Shown: piece after piece, positions 27,601-34,350 of the stretch
Layout of the letters: each line of letters starts with the position of its first letter
How positions within the stretch are numbered: position 1 is the first letter of the stretch
DNA from: JAGLTZ01 sp964637695
Lineage (GTDB): Bacteria; Blakebacterota; Blakebacteria; Blakebacterales; Blakebacteraceae
Direction of reading: 5' to 3'
Assembly (NCBI GenBank): GCA_964637695.1
Contig: CAZWVF010000004.1
Span: 21,515-85,514 of the forward strand
DNA: 64,000 bases
Notes under the pieces: model-generated
What the model saw: only the letters and a program-made list of their open reading frames with translations
Databases searched by the model: none
What the model was told of the DNA's origin: nothing
Translations under genes and position numbers: made by a program

Positions 27601-27905
27601 TCCACAGGTACCTGAGGGGGATCACATTCGAGAAGGAGTTCACTGTGACACGACCGCTGAGGCAGGTCGAGCCACTTGAGTTGTCGGATGATGAGATCGA
27701 GCAGATCTCCGAGGCCGGCCACCGCCATCCTCCCGAAATGCCAGTCGAAGAAAGAACTCGCAGTTTCGAGGAAGTCAGGGGCAGTTTTGACGAAGCGACG
27801 GCTATCGAACAGGCAAAGCGATGCCTCAGGTGCGATCTGGAAGCCATCGCAGACAACACGGACGAGGAAGTAGTCGAGTCTGAAGGCGAGGCGATCCGTG
27901 GTTAA
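24654..27905 (+). CDS. NuoF-GltD fusion: NADH-binding FMN/Fe-S subunit joined to glutamate synthase small-subunit-like FAD protein
   Basis: 1083 residues. About 25-105: thioredoxin-like 2Fe-2S domain (Cys37, Cys68, Cys72). About 150-580: NuoF/HydB core with FMN/NADH loop GRGGGGF (208-214), a SLBB segment and the N3-type 4Fe-4S site CGKCVPC plus a later Cys (about 496-545). About 580-1083: a GltD/NfnB-like module. It begins with the cysteine-rich 4Fe-4S domain CQHTCPLEDN and VCGRACHHPCETKC. An FAD site GSGPAGLTAAHDL (about 683), an NAD(P) site GGGNVAIDCVRSA (about 817) and the second FAD motif FVAGDVFSGAGT follow. The GltD module replaces the C-terminal ferredoxin domain of HydB. The gene overlaps both neighbours and should be the hub of a complex with two flavins and several clusters. 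Nucleotide specificity of the second site is uncertain. Confidence 0.92.
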   Translation: MSNKQIRTLDALSGIKERGRESLFPAKPRIAVGTATCGLASGAGDVLVAIQEKVKAENLDVIVTETGCVGYCEKEPLVDILMPGKPRITYHQVTPETAEELVATLSNGDFRADLALYRTDEEEFLVENETVKYPLEDGGEAIEAIPLFRDLPFYRRQQKIAMRNCGIINPHSIDEYIARGGYLALYNTLQSLSSEEIIDEVKKSGLSGRGGGGFLTGKKWESCRNAHGEPKYVICNADEGDPGAYMDRSILEGDPHSVLEGMIIGAYAIGSHDGYIYVRAEYPLAVERLRNALSQAMEYGFIGENIFGSGFDFTVTINRGGGAFVCGESTALMASLEGRVGEPRAKYIHTVEAGLWNKPSNLNNVETWANIPVIMARGADWYSQIGNENSKGTKVFSLVGTINNTGLVEVPMGVTLRDIIFDIGGGIPGNRKFKAVQTGGPSGGCIPENLIDTQVDFDRLWDLGSMMGSGGMIVMDETTCMVDVAKYFLEFLRDESCGKCVPCRIGVDRMYQILVDITEGRGKEGDIELLEELSETLIDTSLCALGSSAPFPVQSTIRYFREEYEQHIKYKRCPGAVCRQIISSACQHTCPLEDNVPSYLTLIAKGEFAEAAALIRETNPLPSVCGRACHHPCETKCAAGQFGDPVAINDLKRFVLDWERNNNGVGPITSDEEKPDYEKVAIVGSGPAGLTAAHDLARMGYKPTIFEALPVPGGMLAVGIPSYRLPRDILDYDIQKILDEGVELRSNTRIGEDINLHDLKNEGYKATLIAVGLHESRPLPIEGVDLDGVLQGVTFLRDIALGNAPRVGKKVIIIGGGNVAIDCVRSALRLGAEEVHMAFLELRDEMLAHPWDIKEALEEGIIFYPAKGPVRILEEKGAVAGLEIINCLSIFDKEGDFNPTFEPETESVIHGDTVIISIGQTSDLSFLSDEADGPQQGPAGTIVADPLSHITDAPDIFVAGDVFSGAGTISGAMASGRTAAEYIHRYLRGITFEKEFTVTRPLRQVEPLELSDDEIEQISEAGHRHPPEMPVEERTRSFEEVRGSFDEATAIEQAKRCLRCDLEAIADNTDEEVVESEGEAIRG

Positions 27906-28623
27906 CAGGAAGACCAAACTCAAGATCAACGGCTTTGAAATCGAAGTCGATAAAGGCACCACCATTCTGGAAGCCGCCCAGTTCCTCGGCATTGATATAC
28001 CTACATTGTGCCACGATGACGGGCTGAAACCTTATGGCGTTTGCCGGCTATGCATCGTTGAGGCCAGCAAGGGCAGCAGAACGAAAATGGTGGCCTCGTG
28101 CGTGTGCGCGGCCGAGGCGTTCGAGGACTTCGATATAAGAACCCACTCGGAAAGGGTAATGAAGGCCCGCCGCGTGCTTATCGAGCTGATGATTTCGGAG
28201 TGCCCTACATCAAAAGTATTGCAGGACCTCGCTTCGAAGTACGGAGTGCGAGAGATTAGAGTAAGACAGGAGAACAAGGATTGCATCCTGTGCGGCCTCT
28301 GTGTCCGGATATGCGCCGAACAGATGGCCTCCGGGGCAATAGGGTATGTGAACCGAGGCTACGAACGCAGGATCACGACCCCCTTCGACATGAAGTCGGA
28401 GGTCTGCCGCACATGCGGCGCCTGCATATATATCTGCCCTATATGCCAGATGCGGTGTCCGGGGCCTGGACAGATCGAGGGGGAGCTCTGCGGCTCATGT
28501 GCGAGCCTGGATCCCTCCTGTGCAATAGAATACTCAGATTACATGTGCTACATGGGTGAGACCGGCTCTTGCGGAACTTGTATCAGGCCAAAAGACCCCA
28601 CCCAAAGGAGGGTTGAACAATGA
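27898..28623 (+). CDS. HoxU/HydA-N-type ferredoxin subunit with cysteine-rich C-terminus
   Basis: 241 residues; GTG start inside the end of the previous gene. 2Fe-2S domain with Cys38, Cys49, Cys52 and Cys68. The region that in NuoG and HydA carries the His-Cys 4Fe-4S site (HxxxCxxC) reads ISECPTSKVLQDLASKYG and has lost most ligands. Two 4Fe-4S ferredoxin motifs follow (CILCGLCVRIC and CRTCGACIYICP). The last 60 residues hold nine more cysteines (CQMRC, LCGSC, SCGTC), which could bind another cluster or zinc. The length matches HoxU; no hydrogenase H-cluster or molybdenum domain is attached. It probably wires NuoF-GltD to the FMN subunit downstream, whose ATG overlaps its stop. Confidence 0.88.
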   Translation: MVNRKTKLKINGFEIEVDKGTTILEAAQFLGIDIPTLCHDDGLKPYGVCRLCIVEASKGSRTKMVASCVCAAEAFEDFDIRTHSERVMKARRVLIELMISECPTSKVLQDLASKYGVREIRVRQENKDCILCGLCVRICAEQMASGAIGYVNRGYERRITTPFDMKSEVCRTCGACIYICPICQMRCPGPGQIEGELCGSCASLDPSCAIEYSDYMCYMGETGSCGTCIRPKDPTQRRVEQ

Positions 28624-30206
28624 GTTTTGGCAAGGTCAACGCGACTGCTGCCACGCTGACAAAGAACAGGACTGAAGACTCGATAGTACCTACCTCAGGT
28701 ATGTGTGCAACATGCGTGGACGGTTGCGTCGGTATGTGCGAGATCGGCAAGTCCGCCTACCGTGGACACGAGGCAATCTATCCGCAGCCGTTCGGTATCA
28801 TCACCGCAGCAGGTCAAAAAGCGTATCCGGTTGATTACACCGACTTCAGTATCATGGGTACATGCGTCGGCGCCCATGGCATTGTCGAGGACAGCGACCA
28901 GGCCGTTTTCCCGAACGTCGACCTGGAGGTGAGTATCGGCCACGATGATGGAATAAAATTCCGCCTGCCGTTCATGATCCCTGGCATCGGTTCAACCGAT
29001 GTAGCAAAGCACAACTGGGAGGGGCTGGCAATCGGTACGGCTCTTGCAGGTACGGGACTGACCATCGGCGAGAATGTTGTCGGTATGGATCCTGAGTCCA
29101 AGGTTGTGGACGGACGGGTTGTTGACACGGTGGATCTGAAGAGACGGATCTCTCTGTTTATGGATCACCAGCGTAATGGTTACGGGTGCATCATCGTTCA
29201 GGCCAATGTCGAAGACACCCGGTTGATGGTACAAGAGTACGCCATCGAGAAACTGGGAGTTGAGGTCGTTGAGCTCAAATGGGGACAGGGCGCCAAGGAC
29301 ATCGGTGGTGAAGTGAAGGTCAAAAACCTCGAAAAGGCTCAGCTACTGTACGAGCGCGGCTACGTTGTCCTTCCGAACCCGACGGATCCAACGGTCATCG
29401 AGGCGTTCGAGAAGGGGGCGTTCATAGAATTCGAGCGGCACTCCCGCGTAGGAATGGTCACTGAAGAGTCCTTCGCCACAAGGGTCGAGGAACTCCGCAA
29501 GGCCGGCGCAAAATACATATTCCTGAAAACCGGTGCCTACCGTCCCGTCGATCTGGCCCGCGCAGTGAAATGGAGCTCAAAGTACAAGATCGACCTGCTC
29601 ACTGTTGACGGTGCCGGAGGCGGCACAGGCATGAGCCCGTGGCGCATGATGAACGAGTGGGGCGTACCTCCGGTCGAACTTCACTCTCTGATGTACGAGT
29701 ATACCAAGCAGCTGGCCGACAAGGGCGAGTACGTTGCCCCTCTGGTACCCGCCGGTGGATTCATACTGGAGGATCAAATCTTCAAGGGACTCGCTCTGAA
29801 TGCTCCGTTTGCCAAGATGATCGGAATGGCCCGCGGTCCGATTGCGGCGGCGATGGTAGGCAAGACGATCGGACGGGCAATAGAGAACGACAATCTCCCA
29901 GTCTACGTAGCGCGCTTCGGTAAAACCGTGGACGAGATCTTCGTCACCGCAAGCGATCTTCGCCATGAGCTTGGTGATGAAGAGTTCAAGAAAGTCCCAC
30001 CCGGGGCACTGGGTCTATATACCTACTACGAGCGATTGGCCCAGGGACTCCGCCAGTTAATGGCCGGCAACCGCAAATTTGCCTTAGAGTACATCTCACG
30101 CAGTGATATGAGTAGTATCACTCACGAGGCGGCGGAGATCAGCGGCATCGAGTACATAATGAACCTCGATAAGGAAGAGGCGCAGGAAATCCTGACTGCA
30201 GATTAG
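28620..30206 (+). CDS. FMN-binding glutamate synthase-like subunit lacking the canonical 3Fe-4S motif
   Basis: 528 residues; ATG after AAGGAGG, overlapping the previous stop by 4 bp. The barrel matches the FMN domain of glutamate synthase: KWGQGAKDIGGEVKV, then TVDGAGGGTGMSP, then the AGGFILEDQIFKGLALNA phosphate-binding turn. The glutaminase and GXGXG domains are absent. The CxxxxxCxxxxC motif that binds 3Fe-4S in known glutamate synthases is also absent from the expected place after the barrel. Instead four cysteines lie at the N-terminus (Cys29, 32, 36, 40 in MCATCVDGCVGMC). It could use free ammonia, or have a different substrate; a standard glutamate synthase is unlikely. The last 48 bp are repeated beyond the gap. 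Confidence 0.85.
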   Translation: MSFGKVNATAATLTKNRTEDSIVPTSGMCATCVDGCVGMCEIGKSAYRGHEAIYPQPFGIITAAGQKAYPVDYTDFSIMGTCVGAHGIVEDSDQAVFPNVDLEVSIGHDDGIKFRLPFMIPGIGSTDVAKHNWEGLAIGTALAGTGLTIGENVVGMDPESKVVDGRVVDTVDLKRRISLFMDHQRNGYGCIIVQANVEDTRLMVQEYAIEKLGVEVVELKWGQGAKDIGGEVKVKNLEKAQLLYERGYVVLPNPTDPTVIEAFEKGAFIEFERHSRVGMVTEESFATRVEELRKAGAKYIFLKTGAYRPVDLARAVKWSSKYKIDLLTVDGAGGGTGMSPWRMMNEWGVPPVELHSLMYEYTKQLADKGEYVAPLVPAGGFILEDQIFKGLALNAPFAKMIGMARGPIAAAMVGKTIGRAIENDNLPVYVARFGKTVDEIFVTASDLRHELGDEEFKKVPPGALGLYTYYERLAQGLRQLMAGNRKFALEYISRSDMSSITHEAAEISGIEYIMNLDKEEAQEILTAD

Positions 30207-30368
30207 TATCTAGNNNNNNNNNNNNNNNNNNNNNNNNNNNNNNNNNNNNNNNNNNNNNNNNNNNNNNNNNNNNNNNNNNNNNNNNNNNNNNNNNNNNNNN
30301 NNNNNNNNNNNNNATGAACCTCGATAAGGAAGAGGCGCAGGAAATCCTGACTGCAGATTAGTATCTAG
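30159..30368. other. Spurious scaffold gap: 100 N between identical 55-bp contig ends
   Basis: Bases 30159-30213 are identical to 30314-30368, with 100 N between. This is a k-mer-sized contig overlap that the scaffolder did not merge; collapsing it removes 155 bp. The FMN-subunit gene is complete before the gap. The shared sequence ends at CTAG, exactly where a repeated sequence begins (see 43245), which explains the graph break. Confidence 0.95.
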
Positions 30369-30369
30369 G

Positions 30370-30401
30370 AGCCTGTCGGAGCGATCCGGCAGGCTTTTTT
30401 T
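30370..30401 (+). terminator. Rho-independent terminator of the Fe-S flavoenzyme operon
   Basis: AGCCTGTCGG (30370-30379) pairs with CCGGCAGGCT (30386-30395) around AGCGAT and is followed by seven T. The left arm with its flank (30365-30381) matches 17 bases of the terminal repeat of the element at 43245-43430, so the terminator seems built from an element end. Confidence 0.9.
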
Positions 30402-30431
30402 ATCCAGCGTTCCTATAAATCCGGGAAGAGA

Positions 30432-31280
30432 TCAGTCAGGTAGCAGACCAGTCAGAAGTTCCGGGTAGTCCGTAACAAATCCATCTATTTCTAATGCTAT
30501 TAACCGGTTGTATTCAAAGGCTGGATCCTCTAAATCGTCATCGGTGAACCAGGCAATCATCCTGTGCTTGGGTCTTCTATCCAGGTAGTCCTTGTCTGCC
30601 CAATCACAGAAAGGAACAACCGTATCAGTTCTGCTCCAGTTGATGAACAGTGGCGAACGAACATACCAATAGACATCAGGCCCGGTAATCAGGCCTGTGA
30701 GGATGTCTGGATGATTTATTTCTACTCTCCTGATTGTGAAAGGATTAAAGGAGGTAAGGATAGTTCTATCTTCGAGCCTGCGATCGCGAACTAACCTGAC
30801 AACTGCGTCTTCCAGACCATCTGAACCGATAGACTCCCCTTTTAGTTCGATATTGATCAAAACATCTGGCGGAAGAGTGTCGAGAACAGTAGCGAGCGTG
30901 GGAATGACAGCCAGGGCCAGAAAGTCTGATCTGTAATCGAAGGTCAGCGATTGCAGTTGCGTGAGAGTCAGGTCCTCGATCCTGCCGGTGCCATTGGTCA
31001 GATCCTCAACTTCATAGTCGTGGAAAACGATTATTTCGCCCGATTTGCATAACTGCACATCCATCTCCAGACCCATTGCCCCCTGCGACAATCCGTAGAA
31101 AAAGGCGGGAACAGTATTTTCCGGGTATGGTCCTAAACCTCCCTTGTGCGCGATCACAACAGGCGCCCTATCCCAGAAGGGATGGTCCTGTTGCGGTTCA
31201 AAGGTTGAGCCGCACGAAACCAGGAAAAAGAAAGAGAGAATGGGAAGAAGTCGCACAGAACCTTGTTTCTTTAACGACAT
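30432..31280 (-). CDS. Glycerophosphodiester phosphodiesterase, lipoprotein
   Basis: 282 residues from the ATG at 31280 (a TTG at 31298 is possible). Signal peptide with lipobox LVSC at about residue 22, so it should be anchored in the envelope. GDPD motifs: VIAHKGGLGPYPENT, LEMDVQL, FHDYEVEDLTNGTG, INIELKG, and the closing GFVTDYPELL. The family splits glycerophosphodiesters into glycerol-3-phosphate and an alcohol. The usual HRG is HKG here: the catalytic His stays, and the following Arg is changed to Lys. Convergent with the FMN-subunit operon. Confidence 0.9.
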   Translation of the reverse strand: MSLKKQGSVRLLPILSFFFLVSCGSTFEPQQDHPFWDRAPVVIAHKGGLGPYPENTVPAFFYGLSQGAMGLEMDVQLCKSGEIIVFHDYEVEDLTNGTGRIEDLTLTQLQSLTFDYRSDFLALAVIPTLATVLDTLPPDVLINIELKGESIGSDGLEDAVVRLVRDRRLEDRTILTSFNPFTIRRVEINHPDILTGLITGPDVYWYVRSPLFINWSRTDTVVPFCDWADKDYLDRRPKHRMIAWFTDDDLEDPAFEYNRLIALEIDGFVTDYPELLTGLLPD

Positions 31281-31374
31281 CTTCCCGGATGCAAGCAACA
31301 GTATAAACCTGTCATATCGATTTCGGCCTGGTTAAAAGTGAACGTGTTCAGCGTGAGATTAATCTGAATCAGGA

Positions 31375-32190
31375 TTATTCTTTGGCCAGTAATCTTTCTA
31401 TATCTACACGCCATTCAGGTTTGCGTTTTTTCAAGAAGGCCGAGATCCCCTCCAGACATTCAGGATTCAACCGTCCTTCGGCATTCACCTTTGCCGTATA
31501 TTCGAAGGCTTCCTCCAGTGATAATTCGGGAACTGTGGAAATAACCTCTTTCGACAACCTGATACTTATACTGCTGTTTAGTGCGATTTCGGCTGCAACT
31601 TCCCTCGCACGGTCGAGGTGCTGCCCCTCCCCGACCACCTCGTTTATCAGACCTATCCTGAGAGCTTCTTCTGCAGGCACTGAACGTGCCGTCAGGAGCA
31701 GCTCCCTGGCATACTTCTCTCCCACGCTGCGCAGCAGGAAGATCGTAACAATGGCTGCCACAAAGCCGATCGAGGCCTCGCTGTAGCGGAATTTTGCAGT
31801 CTCGTCGGCAATCACCAGATCACATCCGGTTGCTATCCCGCACCCACCCGCCACGCAGTGGCCGTGAACCGCCGCAATCGTAGCCTTCGGGTAGGTATAT
31901 ATGCTTCTGAAGAGACCGACCAGTTCACGACTCGCCGCCATATTCTCTTCCATCGTGGCATTCTGGATGCGCTTCAACTCACCAAGATCGGCACCTGCAC
32001 AGAACGATTTCCCCTCTCCCCTGATTATCACAACCTTCAGGTTGTCCTCCGATTTGATCTGTTCGAAGGCCTCGTGAATCTCTGCGATCATCCGTGAGGA
32101 GATGGCATTGTGCACATCCGGCAGGTTGAAGATCAACTCCGCCCATGGAGGGTTTCGATCGAGGCGGATACTTTCCCATGAACCTGACAT
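31375..32190 (-). CDS. Enoyl-CoA hydratase/isomerase (crotonase) family protein
   Basis: 271 residues. Crotonase fold: CoA-binding FCAGADLGELK (about 65-75) and the oxyanion-hole segment AAVHGHCVAGGCGIATGCDL. In typical hydratases GGG is followed by C-E, giving the first catalytic Glu; here that position is Gly (GGCGIA). The second Glu is kept (YSEASIGF). Loss of one acid suggests an isomerase, a hydrolase or another crotonase reaction instead of plain hydration. Substrate unknown. It sits between two lipoprotein genes with no pathway partner nearby, although a carboxyltransferase is encoded at 43427. Confidence 0.85.
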   Translation of the reverse strand: MSGSWESIRLDRNPPWAELIFNLPDVHNAISSRMIAEIHEAFEQIKSEDNLKVVIIRGEGKSFCAGADLGELKRIQNATMEENMAASRELVGLFRSIYTYPKATIAAVHGHCVAGGCGIATGCDLVIADETAKFRYSEASIGFVAAIVTIFLLRSVGEKYARELLLTARSVPAEEALRIGLINEVVGEGQHLDRAREVAAEIALNSSISIRLSKEVISTVPELSLEEAFEYTAKVNAEGRLNPECLEGISAFLKKRKPEWRVDIERLLAKE

Positions 32191-32266
32191 ATTGCCGAGT
32201 ATAGCCCTCTCTGATCAGCGCCGGAAGCACCAACCCATACGATTCATCGATGCCGTTCGATCCTGC

Positions 32267-34333
32267 TTACCGTCGATATATCACTTCGGCTCTCACAACC
32301 CTGTCGCCCCGGTAAGTACGGTCCACGATATCCATTCCCTCGATCACATACCCGAAAGCGGTATATCTGCCATCCAGGTGCGGCTGCATGCTGTGGGTGA
32401 TGAAGTACTGTGATCCTTCTGTGTCCTTGCCGGCACTGGCCATCCCAATCACTCCAGCAATGTATGGGACCCTCGTGAATTCGCTGCGGATAGCGAATCC
32501 CGGCCCGCCAAACCCGTCTCCCCTTTCGAAGTCACCTCCCTGGATCACGAAATTCGGCACTACACGGTGGAAAGCAACACCGTCATAGAGCCCCTGGGTG
32601 GCGAACTGCGTAACAGTCTGAACGGTCAGGGGAGCTTCTTCCGTTATGAGGCGGACCAGTATGGTGCCCTTATCGGTCTCCAGACGCAGAAGGGGGTGCG
32701 GTCCGAGGGAGGATAGATAATCCCAGTCGATCTCCCTTTCGGGGCGATTCAATATATCTCTCTCCTCAACTTCTTCACCCGTAATTATCTGCAGCGCGCC
32801 TGCGGCCGCCCTGCTGATCACCAGGTTGGAACTTCCAGCTTCTTTCCTGAGCAGGGGTACGGCACGTTCAGCACCGGTTCGACCGAGTGACCGGAGTATT
32901 TCAACCATCGGTTCGATATCCTCCGGTATCTGCATCCACTGATATACATCTATCATCAGATCCACCGAACCGAGCAGTCTGAAGAGTGAGTCGGCCAGAA
33001 CCGGAGCTGCAGCATACGATGCACCCAGATCTCCACTCTGCAGTGCCGCTGCAAACAGTTCGTAATACGCTCTGACATCCAGTTCGGGGGCTGCAGTCCT
33101 GCCACGCCTGCTCCCTCTTCGTGCGGTGCGCCAGCGGTTTGCCAGCGCCTCCACCGCCGATGAGACTACCGCCCGATTGCTGGATTGAGCCGCATCAGCC
33201 AGCACTTCGAACGCTTCCGCTCCCGGGAGCCGACCGAGTGCGGCGAATCCCATGGACCTTGCTGCACTCCGATCTGATGGTTGAGATTCGATCCACGACA
33301 TCAGGAATTGCCGGTCACCCCGAGCAGCAAAGAGGGGCAGCAGCTCGCCCGAAACCTCCCACCGGCCCCGATGGCCGGCAATCCAGTCACGGATCCTGTC
33401 GATATCCTCGTCCTGCAGTACTTCCGAGCCCGCCAGAGCCTGTGCAGAGGCAACTGCTACATGACCGGAAGGATCATCGAGTCGACCCAGAAGTGCTTCC
33501 AGTGTGTTCGATCCCTCCAACCTGCCGCCGAGTGTCCGTGCAGCGTTTGTACGAATTCTCCAGTCTGGAGAATTGTTCAGCCAGTAAATGAACCGGTCGG
33601 TGTCGGTCCATTCATCCAGCCTGGCAAGACCCTGCAGGAGATACATCGCGGCCGGATCATCGGGTGAGAAACCGTCGAGGGCATCCCTCACCTCGGCGGC
33701 AACTGCAGACCACGGCCCGGTCTGGTTAATCCGCCCGAAATAGTAGGCGGCTTTCTGTCTCAAGGATGGATCTGTGGATTTCAGGAAACCGGCAAGCATC
33801 TCTACCGCTTCAGGATCGTGGATCCGCCTGATCCCGTAACGCCCGATTGCAAGCGCCAGATCGGGCAGCAATACAGAGGGATAATCGATTGATAGAAGTT
33901 CTTTTAACGAGAGGGGACCGCCGGTTTTGCCAAGTGCTTCGAGACATCTGCTTCTTACTATGGCATCACTTTCCGTCAGAACCAGATCGAGCAGCGGAGT
34001 TGCCGCCAGGGAGTCTGCGGCCTGCCCGATGGCAAATGCGGCGTCAGCCCTGACCCGGGAATCATCATCACCCAGCAGTTCGACAAGTGCCGGTACGGCA
34101 TCCCTGTACTGCACAGATCCCAGTGCAAATGCGGCACGGGCCCTTATCAGCGGATCCTCATCATTCAGATAGCCGGTTAGGGCCCGGCCATCTCTATCAA
34201 CCTGCAGGTCAACTATCTTCTGCAATGCCGGACTTTCGAGCAGCCGATCAGAGGGCCGGTCTCCGGGAGCCGGCGATTTCACACACCCGTTTACGACCAC
34301 AACTGTGATCAGCAGGAATAATGTCCTTAGCAT
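32267..34333 (-). CDS. HEAT-repeat lipoprotein with C-terminal cyclophilin domain
   Basis: 688 residues. Lipobox VNGC at residue 17 after a short hydrophobic leader. About 35-500 are HEAT/PBS-lyase-type repeats (DPLIRARAAFALGS, DSRVRADAAFAIGQA, DPSLRQKAAYYFG and more). About 525-688 are a cyclophilin-type peptidyl-prolyl isomerase (FHRVVPNFVIQGGD, GSQYFITHSMQPHLDGRYTAFG). The catalytic Arg (FHRV) and the QYFI core are intact; the usual Trp is replaced. It probably acts as an envelope foldase with a docking solenoid. It lies 17 bp after the cyanophycinase-like gene on the same strand. Confidence 0.9.
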   Translation of the reverse strand: MLRTLFLLITVVVVNGCVKSPAPGDRPSDRLLESPALQKIVDLQVDRDGRALTGYLNDEDPLIRARAAFALGSVQYRDAVPALVELLGDDDSRVRADAAFAIGQAADSLAATPLLDLVLTESDAIVRSRCLEALGKTGGPLSLKELLSIDYPSVLLPDLALAIGRYGIRRIHDPEAVEMLAGFLKSTDPSLRQKAAYYFGRINQTGPWSAVAAEVRDALDGFSPDDPAAMYLLQGLARLDEWTDTDRFIYWLNNSPDWRIRTNAARTLGGRLEGSNTLEALLGRLDDPSGHVAVASAQALAGSEVLQDEDIDRIRDWIAGHRGRWEVSGELLPLFAARGDRQFLMSWIESQPSDRSAARSMGFAALGRLPGAEAFEVLADAAQSSNRAVVSSAVEALANRWRTARRGSRRGRTAAPELDVRAYYELFAAALQSGDLGASYAAAPVLADSLFRLLGSVDLMIDVYQWMQIPEDIEPMVEILRSLGRTGAERAVPLLRKEAGSSNLVISRAAAGALQIITGEEVEERDILNRPEREIDWDYLSSLGPHPLLRLETDKGTILVRLITEEAPLTVQTVTQFATQGLYDGVAFHRVVPNFVIQGGDFERGDGFGGPGFAIRSEFTRVPYIAGVIGMASAGKDTEGSQYFITHSMQPHLDGRYTAFGYVIEGMDIVDRTYRGDRVVRAEVIYRR

Positions 34334-34350
34334 TGTCGATACCTCGTCGG

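Noticed and set aside
24136..30206. Respiratory complex I or a bifurcating FeFe-hydrogenase operon
   Set aside because: No membrane Nuo subunits, no NuoG catalytic region and no H-cluster domain are encoded; the operon ends with a GltB-like subunit and a terminator.
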